From contig JANQNT010000014.1 in the NCBI GenBank assembly GCA_028279445.1, positions 62,001 through 126,000 on the forward strand: 64,000 nucleotides of DNA, written 5' to 3'. Of this stretch, positions 1 to 8,408 are shown piece by piece (position 1 is the first letter of the stretch; each line of letters starts with the position of its first letter). This stretch comes from Tepidamorphaceae bacterium (GTDB taxonomy: Bacteria; Pseudomonadota; Alphaproteobacteria; Rhizobiales; Tepidamorphaceae). The notes under the pieces were generated by a model, which was not told where the DNA came from, did not search any database, and saw only the letters and a list, made by a program, of their open reading frames with translations. Made by a program: the position numbers and the translations under genes.

Positions 1-200
1 GTGGTCAGCCGCAGCGGCCGGCCGCGCGCCACCGCCCACATCAGCAGCCCGGTGAAGATGGTGATCAGGCTCGAGGCGACGAAGACGATCCAGTCGCGAT
101 CCTCGAGCAGGATGTCGACGGCCGCCGGCAGCATCATCAGCGCGCCGAAGGTGGCCAGCAGCACCCCGTTGACGAGCAGGATGGGCCGAAGGTCGTGCAA
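1..200 (-). CDS. TrkH-type potassium uptake membrane subunit, N-terminal part only
   Basis: This is the first 66 codons of a gene that runs off the left edge. It opens LHDLRPILLVNGVLL and goes on into two hydrophobic segments separated by a short DRDW loop, which resembles the first transmembrane hairpin of TrkH/TrkG K+ channel subunits. TTG at 200 is the only sensible start, because an in-frame TGA lies a few codons upstream. It begins 15 bp after the apaG stop on the same strand, so the two genes are probably co-transcribed. With only the N-terminus visible the family call is likely but not certain. Confidence 0.6.
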   Translation of the reverse strand, partial: MHDLRPILLVNGVLLATFGALMMLPAAVDILLEDRDWIVFVASSLITIFTGLLMWAVARGRPLRLT

Positions 201-215
201 TGACTGGGTCCGTCC

Positions 216-611
216 TCAGTTGACGGTTCGGTGCGCGAACGGGCTGTCGAGGGAGAAGGCCGGGATGGCGATGTCGAACAGCGCGCCGTCCGCGCCGCGC
301 ATCCGGTAGTGCCCGCGCATCATGCCCGACGGCGTCGTCAGCGGTACGCCGCTGGTATAGGTGTAGCTTTCGCCGGGCGCCAGCACCGGCTGTTCGCCGA
401 CGACGCCGGGACCATCGACGGTCTCGCGCGCGCCGGCCTCATCGACGATGTCCCAATGCCGCGCCAATAGCTGCGCGGCGCTGGCGCCATGATTGGTCAG
501 CGTGATCGTATAGGTCCAGAAGTAGCCGCCCTCGCTCGGCGCTGAGCGCTCGGTGCAGTAGGCCGGCTTGGCGGTGACCTCGATATCGCGCGTGACTGCG
601 GTGAAGTTCAT
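216..611 (-). CDS. apaG: ApaG protein
   Basis: The product is 131 residues and starts MNFTAVTRDIEV. It carries the usual ApaG fibronectin-III-like core, including GYFWTYTITLTNHG, a RHWDI segment, and a GVVGEQPVL..GESYTYTSG..L.T..G.M.G.Y stretch. ApaG proteins are small beta-sandwich proteins whose biochemical role is still unclear; CorD in Salmonella is linked to Co2+/Mg2+ phenotypes. A longer in-frame reading reaches back to 713 and would overlap metZ, but family length supports the ATG at 611. The gene sits between metZ upstream and trkH downstream, all on the minus strand. Confidence 0.92.
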   Translation of the reverse strand: MNFTAVTRDIEVTAKPAYCTERSAPSEGGYFWTYTITLTNHGASAAQLLARHWDIVDEAGARETVDGPGVVGEQPVLAPGESYTYTSGVPLTTPSGMMRGHYRMRGADGALFDIAIPAFSLDSPFAHRTVN

Positions 612-684
612 GTCAGCCCCCGTTTCTCGGGCGCCAAAAGCGCTAGCATCGCTGTCAGACGCCCGCAAGGGCGTTGCTCGGGCA

Positions 685-1887
685 TCAGATGGCCGCGAGC
701 GCCGCTTCGACATCCGCGACGAGATCGCCGGCGGCCTCGATACCGACCGACAGCCGCACCGTACCGTCGCCGATCTCCAGTTCGGCGCGCTGCGCCTCGG
801 TTAGGCGCTGATGCGTCGTCGTGGCCGGATGCGTCGCCAGCGACTTGGCATCGCCCAGATTGTTGGAAATGCGGATCAGCTTCAGCGTGTTGAGGAAGTC
901 GAAGGCGGCCTTCTTTCCGCCGGCGAGGTCGAAGGCGACCATGGTGCCGCCGGCACGCATCTGCCGTTGGGCGAGGTTGAAGTCGGGATGGTCGGCGCGG
1001 CCGGGATAGAGCGTGCGCGACACGTTCGCCGATGCGTTCAGCGCCTCGGCGACGGCGGTGGCATTGGCGCACTGGCGCTCGACGCGTAGCGGCAGCGTCT
1101 CCAGGCCCTTCAGCAGCACCCAGGCATTGAACGGGCTGAGCGAAGGTCCGGTGTGCCGGTAGAAGTCCTTCATGGGACCGTCGAGCGTCTCGGTCCTGCC
1201 CAGCACCACGCCGCCCAGGCAGCGGCCCTGGCCGTCGATGTGCTTGGTGGCGGAATACACGACGATATCGGCGCCGTGCTGGAGCGGTTTCTGCAGCAAC
1301 GGCGTCGCGAAGACGTTGTCGACGATGACCTGCGCGCCGGCCTGCCGGGCGATGCCGCAAACCGCGTCGAGGTCGATCAGCCTGAGGGTGGGGTTCGAGG
1401 GCGTCTCCAGGAAGAAGACCTTCGTCTCCGGGCGCACCGCCGCCTGCCAGGCATCGAGGTCGCAGCCGTCGATCAGCGTGGAGGCGACGCCGAAACGCGG
1501 CAGCAGGTCCTCGACGATGTAGCGGCACGAACCGAACAGCGCTCTGGCGGCGACCACATGATCACCGGCTTGCAATTGGCTCAGCAGCGCCATGTTGACG
1601 GCTGCCATGCCGCTGGACGTGGCGCGCGCGCCCTCGGCGCCTTCCAGCGTGGCGATGCGCTGCTCGAACATGGCCACCGTCGGGTTGCCGTAGCGCGAAT
1701 AGACGTAGCCGTCGTCCTCGCCCTTGAAGCGCGCTTCGGCCGCTTCGGCGCTGTCATAGACGAAGCCGGAGGTCAGGTAGAGGGCTTCGGAGGTCTCGCC
1801 GTGCGGGCTGCGCAACTGCCCGTCATGGACGAGGCCGGTCGCCTCTCCTGGATGGGTGATGTCGTCTGACTGGTCGGTGATGGACAT
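685..1887 (-). CDS. metZ: O-succinylhomoserine sulfhydrylase
   Basis: This 400-residue PLP enzyme makes homocysteine directly from O-succinylhomoserine and sulfide, the direct sulfhydrylation route to methionine. It belongs to the Cys/Met-metabolism fold-type I family. The phosphate-binding YSRYGNPT is at residues 63-70, and the PLP lysine is K215 in SATKHIDGQG. ATG at 1887 is preceded by GGAAGG about ten bases upstream. A small hairpin (1900-1914, CCGCTC/GAGCGG) sits just before this ribosome binding site. A SAM-II riboswitch lies further upstream at 2001-2050, matching the expected feedback by S-adenosylmethionine. apaG follows downstream. MetB/MetC-type paralogues are the alternative; the SATKHIDGQGR context and the riboswitch favour MetZ. 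Confidence 0.93.
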   Translation of the reverse strand: MSITDQSDDITHPGEATGLVHDGQLRSPHGETSEALYLTSGFVYDSAEAAEARFKGEDDGYVYSRYGNPTVAMFEQRIATLEGAEGARATSSGMAAVNMALLSQLQAGDHVVAARALFGSCRYIVEDLLPRFGVASTLIDGCDLDAWQAAVRPETKVFFLETPSNPTLRLIDLDAVCGIARQAGAQVIVDNVFATPLLQKPLQHGADIVVYSATKHIDGQGRCLGGVVLGRTETLDGPMKDFYRHTGPSLSPFNAWVLLKGLETLPLRVERQCANATAVAEALNASANVSRTLYPGRADHPDFNLAQRQMRAGGTMVAFDLAGGKKAAFDFLNTLKLIRISNNLGDAKSLATHPATTTHQRLTEAQRAELEIGDGTVRLSVGIEAAGDLVADVEAALAAI

Positions 1888-1982
1888 GTACCGTGCCTTC
1901 CGCTCGTTGAGCGGGCGGAAAAAAACCGGCTGCCGAAGACTTGCTAGGGGCTCAAGCTATGCCCTAAGAGCGTCTTGCGTGT

Positions 1983-2001
1983 GCCGGGTTGTCCGCCCGG
2001 C
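1983..2001 (-). terminator. GC hairpin directly after the SAM-II aptamer
   Basis: On the minus strand the aptamer runs straight into GCCGGG, a seven-base loop and CCCGGC. No U-tract follows immediately, so this may be a pausing or Rho-related element of the leader rather than a complete intrinsic terminator. It lies about 95 bases before the metZ start. Confidence 0.4.
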
Positions 2002-2050
2002 CTTTTAGCGAGTTGTTTAACGTGGCTGCAAGCCGGCCGGCTCAAATGAC
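2001..2050 (-). promoter_or_regulatory. SAM-II riboswitch in the metZ leader
   Basis: Reading the minus strand from 2050, the sequence is GTCATTTGAGCCGG, CCGG, CTTGCAGCCACG, TTAAACAACTCGC and finally TAAAAGG. These are the hallmark segments of the SAM-II (metA-type) aptamer of alphaproteobacteria: the GAUUUGA-like start, the CUUGCAGCCACG core, the UUAAACAA strand and the GCUAAAAGG end that closes the H-type pseudoknot. Known SAM-II elements lower expression of met genes when S-adenosylmethionine is abundant. It is about 110 bases upstream of the metZ start codon. One CCGG appears duplicated compared with the common form. Confidence 0.88.
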
Positions 2051-2138
2051 CACGGCGTGGGTTTTTTCAGACCCGCCCCGCCGCGTCAAGCCGGAAGGCG
2101 GTAAGGAGCGGCATGAGCGGTGAGGGAGCGCGGCGATC

Positions 2139-3251
2139 TTGGCCTTGAGCGAGCCGGTGACGGCGCCCACGGGCATCCTGCCCGCCGATGCGATCGAAGA
2201 ACTGCAGGGGGCAGGCGGCATCGCGATCGAGCGCCCGCTCGACGCCAACCAGATTCAGCCGGCGAGCCTCGACCTGCGGCTTGGCATGGTGGCGCATCGC
2301 CTGCGCGCGAGTTTCCTGCCCGGACCGGGCCACACCGTCGCCGAACGTATCGAGGAACTGGCGCTGCACGAGATCGACCTCGCCGAAGGGGCGGTGCTGG
2401 AGACCGGCTGCGTCTATCTGGTCCGGTTGCTGGAGGCGCTGGACCTGCCCGGCGATCTCGCCGCCGACACGAACCCGAAGAGCTCCACCGGCCGCCTCGA
2501 TGTGTTCACCCGTGTGATCACCGATCATGCGCGCGTCTTCGACAAGGTGCCCGCCGGATACTCCGGCCCTCTCTACCTGGAGATCAGCCCGCGCACCTTT
2601 CCGGTGCTGGTGCGCACCGGTTCGCGCCTGTCGCAGATTCGCTTCCGCCGTGGCGAGGCGCGGTTGAGCGACGACGACCTCGGCCGCCTGCATGCCCGCG
2701 AAACCATCGTCACCGCGCCTGATCCGCGCATCGAGGGCGGGGTCTCGGTTTCGGTCGATCTGTCCGGCGACGACGGTCTGGTCGGCTTCCGCGCCAAGCG
2801 CCACACCGGCGTCGTCGATGTGGACAAGGTCGGGGCGCTTGAGGTGGCCGAATTCTGGGAGCCGATCCACCAGGCCCCAGGCGCGCGGCTGATCCTCGAC
2901 CCGGACGAGTTCTATATCCTCGCCTCGAAGGAAGCAGTGCACGTGCCGCCGGACGTGGCGGCCGAAATGGTCCCCTTCGACCCGCTGGTCGGCGAGTTCC
3001 GCGTGCATTATGCGGGCTTCTTCGATCCCGGTTTCGGCCATGCCGCGGCGGGCGGGAGTGGCGCGCGCGCCGTGCTGGAGGTGCGCAGCCATGACGTACC
3101 GTTCATCCTGGAGGATGGGCAGATCGTCGGCCGGCTGGTCTACGAGCATCTCGCCGGCACCCCGCCGACGCTCTATGGTGCGGGGCTCGGCTCGAACTAC
3201 CAGGGCCAGGGCCTGAAGCTCTCGAAGCACTTCAAGGCATATGGCGGGTGA
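2139..3251 (+). CDS. dcd: 2'-deoxycytidine 5'-triphosphate deaminase, double-domain form
   Basis: The 370-residue product resembles the alphaproteobacterial dCTP deaminases made of two tandem dUTPase-like folds, roughly twice the length of E. coli Dcd. Recognisable segments are QIQPASLDLRLG (38-49) and KSSTGRLDVFTR (114-125) in the first half, and a second dUTPase-like block near the C-terminus (VPFDPLVGEFRVHYAGFFDPGFG). Dcd converts dCTP to dUTP for thymidylate synthesis. TTG at 2139 is chosen because an in-frame TGA at 2121-2123 rules out earlier starts and GGGAG lies about ten bases upstream. The gene is divergent from metZ; the SAM-II element lies between them but points the other way. 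Confidence 0.85.
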   Translation: MALSEPVTAPTGILPADAIEELQGAGGIAIERPLDANQIQPASLDLRLGMVAHRLRASFLPGPGHTVAERIEELALHEIDLAEGAVLETGCVYLVRLLEALDLPGDLAADTNPKSSTGRLDVFTRVITDHARVFDKVPAGYSGPLYLEISPRTFPVLVRTGSRLSQIRFRRGEARLSDDDLGRLHARETIVTAPDPRIEGGVSVSVDLSGDDGLVGFRAKRHTGVVDVDKVGALEVAEFWEPIHQAPGARLILDPDEFYILASKEAVHVPPDVAAEMVPFDPLVGEFRVHYAGFFDPGFGHAAAGGSGARAVLEVRSHDVPFILEDGQIVGRLVYEHLAGTPPTLYGAGLGSNYQGQGLKLSKHFKAYGG

Positions 3252-3290
3252 ATGAGGAATGACCTCGGACATGCGGGTGTAGGCCCGCGG

Positions 3291-3463
3291 TTGTTCCGCT
3301 CACGGCGAGTTCGCTAACGCTCACCGCCTCCGCGGGGGCGGCCTGACCGGCCGGGCACGCAGTCGCATGCCTGGGTGCAGATCGAATCTCAGTACCAGTA
3401 GGATGATGCCGTGAGGCCCGAAAAGTGGGTACCGGTTTTCGTACAAGCCGAACGGCTAGCAAA
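3291..3463 (+). repeat. Long intergenic repeat, copy 1 (GAAAAGTGGG family with GCTCACGGC module)
   Basis: The 257-bp gap between dcd and the radical SAM gene is filled by a repeat seen again at 51230-51494 and 57744-57925. It has a 5' module (TCCGCTCACGGCGAGTTCGC, then CCTCCGCGGGGGCGGCCTGA and GGCACGCAGTCGCATGCCTG) and a 3' module (ATGATGCCGTGAGGCCC, then the palindromic core at 3420-3440). The core is GAAAAGTGGG joined to a CCGGTTTTC half. Confidence 0.8.
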
Positions 3464-3508
3464 TAAAGCAAGTGCGGACATTTTTCGGGCGAACTGGCGT
3501 GAGCGGAA

Positions 3509-4507
3509 TCACGCAGAACAGCTCGCCCCGCCAAGCACGCAGAACCTCGCGCAGTGGGGATGGTTGAGCTTGACCTGACCCTTGTCGAAGGCGCCGCCAT
3601 CGGCCTGGGCGGCCTCGGCGAGTGTCGCACCCATCTCGAATTGCTCGTCATAGGGCAGCAGGGTGCAGGGCAGCACCGTCGGCTTGTCGGCGCCCTTGCG
3701 CTTCACCACCATGCGGCTGGTGGCGCACATCACCGAGGACGGTGACTTGTCGAGGATGCGCCAGCAGTCGGTGGTGATCTCCGGAATGTCGAGCAGTTCG
3801 TCCATCTCCGGGAACAGCACCAGTTGCATCGGGTCATTGGCGTCGATCGGCCATCCGCGCTCGGCGAACAGCGCCGCATAGCCCGCCCGGCTCTCGGCCT
3901 CGGTCTCGTGCCAGCAGGTGCGTCCGGCCACCGCCATCGCGAAACCATGTTCCGCCAGCCAGTCGGCGCCCTTGCACGCACGCTTGAAGGAGCCAAGGCC
4001 GCGTTCGTCGTCGTGCAGCGCCTGGCCGAAATGGTCGAGGCTGATGCGCATGGTGAGCTTGTTTTTATACCGCGCCACAAGCTCCAGCAGGTCCTGTTGC
4101 ACACGCGGGCGCATCATCGGCTGCATGGCGTTGGTCAGCACCAGCACCTCGAAGCCGCGCGACAGGCAATCGGCCATCATGGCGACCATGTCCCGGTTCA
4201 TGAACGGTTCGCCGCCGGTGAAGCCGATCTCGCGCGTGTTGAGTTTGAGCGTTTCGATCTCGTCGAGATATGCCGCCACTTCGTCCGCCGTCATGTAGAC
4301 CAGACGATCATTGGTCGGGCTCGACTCGATGTAGCAGTTGACGCAGGTGATGTTGCACAGCGTGCCGGTGTTGATCCACAGCGTGTCGAGCCTGTCGAGG
4401 CCGACACGCGCGCGTTCCGCGCCGGTCGCGGTGACGTCCGGATTTATGAACTTGTCGGCCTTGAGCCGTTCAGCATGCAGCCGTCGTTCGGTTCCAAGAT
4501 CGTTCAT
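3509..4507 (-). CDS. Radical SAM protein with extra C-terminal cysteines
   Basis: This 332-residue protein has the canonical CxxxCxxC cluster motif at C51, C55 and C58 (CNITCVNC), followed by the SAM-binding GGEP at 98-101. It should therefore bind a 4Fe-4S cluster and cleave S-adenosylmethionine to a 5'-deoxyadenosyl radical. The C-terminus has three further cysteines (C319, C323, C330 in HCARFCVLGGASCS), which could bind an auxiliary cluster as in SPASM-like proteins. Its substrate is not evident. Neighbours are unrelated: a repeat on one side and a channel gene on the other. I cannot assign a pathway. Confidence 0.85.
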   Translation of the reverse strand: MNDLGTERRLHAERLKADKFINPDVTATGAERARVGLDRLDTLWINTGTLCNITCVNCYIESSPTNDRLVYMTADEVAAYLDEIETLKLNTREIGFTGGEPFMNRDMVAMMADCLSRGFEVLVLTNAMQPMMRPRVQQDLLELVARYKNKLTMRISLDHFGQALHDDERGLGSFKRACKGADWLAEHGFAMAVAGRTCWHETEAESRAGYAALFAERGWPIDANDPMQLVLFPEMDELLDIPEITTDCWRILDKSPSSVMCATSRMVVKRKGADKPTVLPCTLLPYDEQFEMGATLAEAAQADGGAFDKGQVKLNHPHCARFCVLGGASCSA

Positions 4508-4618
4508 GAGTGCCCGTGCTGTCGGGAGGGTCGTTCAGTAAGGCTGGCTATGACAAGAAGTTGGTGCAAAGGGAAGTAACCTGCCATCGAAGCTGCTTCA
4601 CTTTCGCTTTATGGGCGA

Positions 4619-5464
4619 TTAACGCCCGGACTTCCTGATTTCGCCGGTTTCCAGCGCGGCGCGCAGTTCGCCGATATCCCCCCGCAGCGCCTTCAGTTCG
4701 CTGTGCAGTGCCGCGGTCTCCTCGTGAATCGCTTCGCGGTCGGCCTGCGCCATCTCCTCGTGCTCGCTCTGCATGGCGTTGACCATGATGCCGATGAACA
4801 GGTTCAGCACGGCAAACGACGTCACCAGGATGAACGGCACGAAGAAGGCCCAGGCGAACGGATAGACCTCCATCACGGGCCGGACGATGCCCATCGACCA
4901 GCTTTCCAGCGTCATGATCTGGAACAGCGAATAGGCCGAACCGCCGATCGAGCCGAACCACTGCGGGAACGTGTCGCCGAACAGTTTGGTGGCCATCACC
5001 GAGAAGACGTAGAAGACGAGGCCGAGCAGCAGCACGATGGACCCCATGCCGGGCAGGGCGCTGACCAGCGCGCCGACCACCCGGCGCAGCGAAGGCACCA
5101 CCGAGATCATCCGCAGCACGCGCAGGATGCGCAGTGCCCGCAGCACCGAAAGCCCCTCGGTGGCCGGGACGAGCGCGATACCAACGACGAAGAAGTCGAA
5201 CAGGCTCCACGGCTGAGTGAAGAAGCGCCAGCCATAGGCGAAGATGCGCAGCACCAGTTCGGCGACGAAGACGCCCAGGATCGCGCGGTCGAGCGTCACC
5301 AGGAACGTGCCGGCGACGGTCATCGCCTGCTCGCTCGTCTCAAGGCCGAGCGTGATCGCGTTGATGACGATCAGCGCCATGACGACGCGGCCGAACAGCG
5401 GGCGTTCGACAAGAGCCCGCGTGCGGGCACGCAGGCCCCTGGGGCTGTCGTCCGCGGCGGTCAT
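4619..5464 (-). CDS. NaChBac/NavAb-type voltage-gated sodium channel subunit
   Basis: The 281-residue product has one six-helix voltage-gated channel domain. S4 carries four arginines spaced every third residue (R109, R112, R115, R118 in LRALRILRVLRMI). The pore selectivity filter TLESWSM (185-191) closely matches TLESWAS of NaChBac, indicating Na+ selectivity. After S6 (NLFIGIMVNAMQ) comes a charged, heptad-like tail (about 225-275), like the coiled coil that tetramerises bacterial Nav channels. It would form a homotetramer in the inner membrane. The gene stands alone upstream of the tRNA-Gly gene, which is on the other strand. Function in this host is unknown; the family call is firm. Confidence 0.9.
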   Translation of the reverse strand: MTAADDSPRGLRARTRALVERPLFGRVVMALIVINAITLGLETSEQAMTVAGTFLVTLDRAILGVFVAELVLRIFAYGWRFFTQPWSLFDFFVVGIALVPATEGLSVLRALRILRVLRMISVVPSLRRVVGALVSALPGMGSIVLLLGLVFYVFSVMATKLFGDTFPQWFGSIGGSAYSLFQIMTLESWSMGIVRPVMEVYPFAWAFFVPFILVTSFAVLNLFIGIMVNAMQSEHEEMAQADREAIHEETAALHSELKALRGDIGELRAALETGEIRKSGR

Positions 5465-5596
5465 GGCGATTCGAATCCGTATTGGCGCATCCTGTGCGCA
5501 AATGTGCCGGCGACCCGCCCGCAGTCAAGGCTTGAGCGCGGGCGCTTGCTTGCGCGGGCAGGCGGCCGCGCCGTATGTTGCGGGCAGTTGATCGGC

Positions 5597-5671
5597 GCGG
5601 GCGTAGTTCAGAGGTAGAACGTCAGCTTCCCAAGCTGAATGTCGTGGGTTCGATTCCCATCGCCCGCTCCA
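5597..5671 (+). tRNA. tRNA-Gly (anticodon CCC)
   Basis: A complete cloverleaf can be folded. The acceptor stem is GCGGGCG/CGCCCGC. The D arm contains GTTCAGAGGTAGAAC. The anticodon stem is TCAGC/GCTGA with loop TTCCCAA, giving anticodon CCC. The T arm is GTGGG/CCCAT with TTCGATT. The discriminator base is T and CCA is encoded. No integrase or attachment duplication is visible nearby. Confidence 0.95.
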
Positions 5672-5701
5672 ACGACCGTCCGCCGGACGAAGGAGACCTG
5701 C

Positions 5702-5878
5702 TTGAGCAACGACGCGACCCTGCCGCACACCGAGCCATCGCATGGCTCGCGCTGGCCGTTGCGGCTTGTGGTCGCGGCAGCGGCATTTTTGGCCCTGTTT
5801 GGCCTTTTCGGCTGGGCAGTGATGGGTCAGTCGCTCTATTTCTCCATGGTGACGGGCCTTGGCTGGTTGTGCATGTGA
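5702..5878 (+). CDS. Small single-span membrane protein, function unknown
   Basis: This 58-codon gene starts at TTG 5702, supported by a strong AAGGAG eight or so bases upstream. The product opens LSNDATLPHTEPSHG, has one hydrophobic helix (LRLVVAAAAFLALFGLFGWAV) and ends in a short hydrophobic tail (YFSMVTGLGWLCM). It lies just after tRNA-Gly and 87 bp before the Sco1/SenC gene on the same strand, so it may belong to that unit, but the sequence does not reveal a role. It resembles no named family I recognise. Confidence 0.6.
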   Translation: MSNDATLPHTEPSHGSRWPLRLVVAAAAFLALFGLFGWAVMGQSLYFSMVTGLGWLCM

Positions 5879-5965
5879 GCCCGTCCGGCGCGGCCCGCCA
5901 AGCGCCGTGCCTGCAAGACGCAGTGCCTGCAAACGCCATGAAGGTATCTTCGCAGAGGTGCTCCC

Positions 5966-6574
5966 ATGAACGCGCCACGCATGCTGCTGATCGCCGCCGC
6001 CGTGTTGATCATCGCGACCGGCGCCACCGCGGTCTACACGATCTACAATCTGGGCCAGGGCCGCAGCGCCGGTGGCGCCGTCATCAGTGACGCCAGCATC
6101 ACCATCGGCGGTCCCTTCACGCTGACCGACCATACCGGCAAGCGCGTCACCCAGGCCGACTTCACAGGCAAGCCGTGGCTGGTCTTTTTCGGTTTCACCC
6201 ATTGCCCGGACATCTGCCCGACCAAGCTCTCCGAGATCACCACGGTGCTGAACGAGCTGGGAACGCAGGCGGACGATCTCGAGGTGCTGTTCGTTTCCGT
6301 CGACCCGGAGCGCGACACGCCGGAGGTGCTGGCCGAGTACATCGACTACTTCCATCCCAACATCACCGGCCTGACCGGCACGCTCGAGGAGGTCGCCGAC
6401 GTGGCGAAGGCCTTCCGCGCTTACTACAAGAAAGTGCCGCTCGATGACGGTGACTACACCGTCGATCATTCCGCCGTGGTCTATCTGTTCGACCGCCAGG
6501 CGCAGTTCGTCTCGCCGGTGGTGATGGAAAGGCCGGTCGCCGACGTCGTCAGGCAGCTTCGCGCGGTTTTGTGA
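5966..6574 (+). CDS. Sco1/SenC/PrrC-family copper chaperone
   Basis: The 202-residue protein has an N-terminal membrane anchor (MLLIAAAVLIIATGATAVY) and a periplasmic thioredoxin-like domain. The copper ligands of the family are present: the CxxxC motif C80-PDI-C84 and H168 in YTVDHSAV. Sco proteins deliver copper to the CuA centre of cytochrome c oxidase and can also act as thiol-redox or signalling proteins. No oxidase genes are nearby. The 3' end overlaps the convergent glycosyltransferase gene by 26 bp. A lower-strength alternative start further upstream is not needed. Confidence 0.93.
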   Translation: MNAPRMLLIAAAVLIIATGATAVYTIYNLGQGRSAGGAVISDASITIGGPFTLTDHTGKRVTQADFTGKPWLVFFGFTHCPDICPTKLSEITTVLNELGTQADDLEVLFVSVDPERDTPEVLAEYIDYFHPNITGLTGTLEEVADVAKAFRAYYKKVPLDDGDYTVDHSAVVYLFDRQAQFVSPVVMERPVADVVRQLRAVL

Positions 6575-8333
6575 TCGCGCGCCGGCGTCTACTGCCCGCA
6601 GCGCGCTTGTGCTTGAGCGGGGCGGGAACGTCGCGTTCCGCTTTGCCGTGTTCAGTCTTGGCCCAGAAGTGGGGCTGGCGGATCAGGTCGACGATCGCCA
6701 GCACGAAGGCAACCGCCGTCAACGTCCAGTAGACCGGCATCGCCATGAGATGCAGCGACAGCCCTTGCATCGGTCGCCGGTAGAGCGCCACGGCAGCCGC
6801 CACGAACGCCATCGCGTAGCCGAAGATCAGATTGGCCGCCGCCAGACTGGAGACCGCAGCGGACCAGACGCTTTCGCTCGCGAACAGCTCGCCGGTCGAA
6901 AGGTGATATGCGACCAGGCCGATCGCCAGCGGATGTACGGCGGCGGAGAGCAGATTGACGATCACCGTGGCGACGAAGCCGTAGACGCCGAGCGGACCGA
7001 GATCGGCGACCAGCAGCAGCGGGTTGCGGGTGTGCACCAGGGCGGTCTGCAGCCATCCCTTCATCCAGCGGGTGCGCTGCTTCAGCCATGCGCCAAGCGA
7101 TGGCGGCGCCTCCTCGTAGGTGGAGGAATCGATCACTCCTGTTTGCCAACCGGCCCGCGCCAGGCGCACGCCGATATCGGCATCCTCGGTGACGTTGTAG
7201 GGGTCCCAACCGCCGACATTGCGCAGTGCGGCGGTGCGAAAGTGATTGGAGGTTCCACCGAGTGGCATGGGCAATCCCAGCCAGGCAATCAGCGGATTGA
7301 GCACGTCGAACTGCACCGCGTACTCGATGGCGAACTGGCGTGTCATGAGATTCTGCGACCAGTTGCGATAAGCGAGCCGCGCCTGCAGGCAGGCCAGCGA
7401 CGGCGGTGCCAGCGCGAACGCACCGGCGGCCTGGCGCAATTGCTCCGGCTCCGGCCGATCCTCGGCGTCGTAGACGCAGGTCAGCACTCCCCGCGCCAGC
7501 TCCAGGCCGACACTGAGCGCCTTGGGTTTGGTGCGCGGATATCCGGGTGGCAGCACCAGAACCGAGTAGTGCGGCGGCAGTTGCAGCATGTCGACCGCGG
7601 CACGGGTCTCGCGGTCGTCGGCCTCCAGTAGCAGCTTGATGTCCAGCTTGTCGCGTGGATAGTCCAACCTCTCGAGGGCGGCGGCGAGATCGGCCACAAC
7701 CTCCGCCTCCCGGAAAAGCGGCACCAGAACCGTGTAGATCGGCAGGTCGTTGTCGGCGAGCTGCATCCATGGCTGCGATCCGGGCACCGCCTTGACCGCG
7801 GCGATCAGGCGCAGCGCGTTGCCGAGCAGGAAGACCACGCTCAGGGCAATCATCGAGCCGATCAGGAACGCCCCGCTCGCCAGGGTGAAGCCGGCTATCA
7901 GTGTGATCGCGGCAATCGCCAGGACCAACGCTTGCCAGAGCGTCACAACGTTCTTCGCGCTCAGTTCGGGCTTGGCGGCATGCAGGCAATCGCGTGTCCG
8001 CTCCACCAGCCGCAGATGCGGGTCGTTCACGTAGAGCCCGGTCAACTGGTCCGGCGTGGTGCCGATGATGCGACTGCGGATTGCAGGCGCACGTGCGAGC
8101 GCGTCCGCCAAATGCGCCTGCGCGGTGGCGTCGACCGCCACCGCCAGCATTGGCTTGGTGCCTCCGGCGATTGTGGCGATGCGGCCGGATCGCGCCGCCG
8201 CCAGATGCGATTCCGGCGATAGTGCCGGCTCCAGCGACATGCCTTGCAGTCCTGCAAATGTGACGTCGGCCTGCTCGCTCGCCTGCCGGTATGGCGCGAT
8301 GCGGGCACGACCCGGTTCGCTCGCAGTGCTCAC
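6549..8333 (-). CDS. Membrane glycosyltransferase, GT2 family, with N-terminal regulatory-like region
   Basis: This 594-residue protein belongs to the processive GT2 group (cellulose synthase / BcsA-like fold). About 120 residues at the N-terminus resemble the MshEN/T2SSE-N type region often found in such enzymes. Two helices follow (about 130-180), then the catalytic domain with DAED (289-292), TEDADIG (382-388) and QRTRW (419-423, the Q/RxxRW acceptor motif). Several C-terminal helices complete it. It should polymerise or transfer a sugar across or at the inner membrane; the sugar is not evident. A hairpin repeat lies directly upstream at 8347-8378. Confidence 0.85.
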   Translation of the reverse strand: MSTASEPGRARIAPYRQASEQADVTFAGLQGMSLEPALSPESHLAAARSGRIATIAGGTKPMLAVAVDATAQAHLADALARAPAIRSRIIGTTPDQLTGLYVNDPHLRLVERTRDCLHAAKPELSAKNVVTLWQALVLAIAAITLIAGFTLASGAFLIGSMIALSVVFLLGNALRLIAAVKAVPGSQPWMQLADNDLPIYTVLVPLFREAEVVADLAAALERLDYPRDKLDIKLLLEADDRETRAAVDMLQLPPHYSVLVLPPGYPRTKPKALSVGLELARGVLTCVYDAEDRPEPEQLRQAAGAFALAPPSLACLQARLAYRNWSQNLMTRQFAIEYAVQFDVLNPLIAWLGLPMPLGGTSNHFRTAALRNVGGWDPYNVTEDADIGVRLARAGWQTGVIDSSTYEEAPPSLGAWLKQRTRWMKGWLQTALVHTRNPLLLVADLGPLGVYGFVATVIVNLLSAAVHPLAIGLVAYHLSTGELFASESVWSAAVSSLAAANLIFGYAMAFVAAAVALYRRPMQGLSLHLMAMPVYWTLTAVAFVLAIVDLIRQPHFWAKTEHGKAERDVPAPLKHKRAAGSRRRRAITKPREAA

Positions 8334-8346
8334 GATTTTGCCCCCA

Positions 8347-8378
8347 GATCATCCTGTGTTTGGGTTGCCTCAACCCAA
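8347..8378. repeat. GATCATCCTGTGT hairpin element, copy 1
   Basis: GATCATCCTGTGT is followed by an eight-base stem TTGGGTTG, loop CCT and CAACCCAA. A second copy at 16444-16473 keeps the leading 13 bases but has GGATTG/CAATCC in the stem, a paired (compensatory) change. It is immediately upstream of the glycosyltransferase start. Confidence 0.65.
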
Positions 8379-8408
8379 GTACAGAAAAGATGATCGATTC
8401 CAAAAGAT

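Noticed and set aside
5597..5671. tRNA-Gly as an integration site of a genomic island
   Set aside because: No integrase gene and no duplicated tRNA 3' end are visible on either side.
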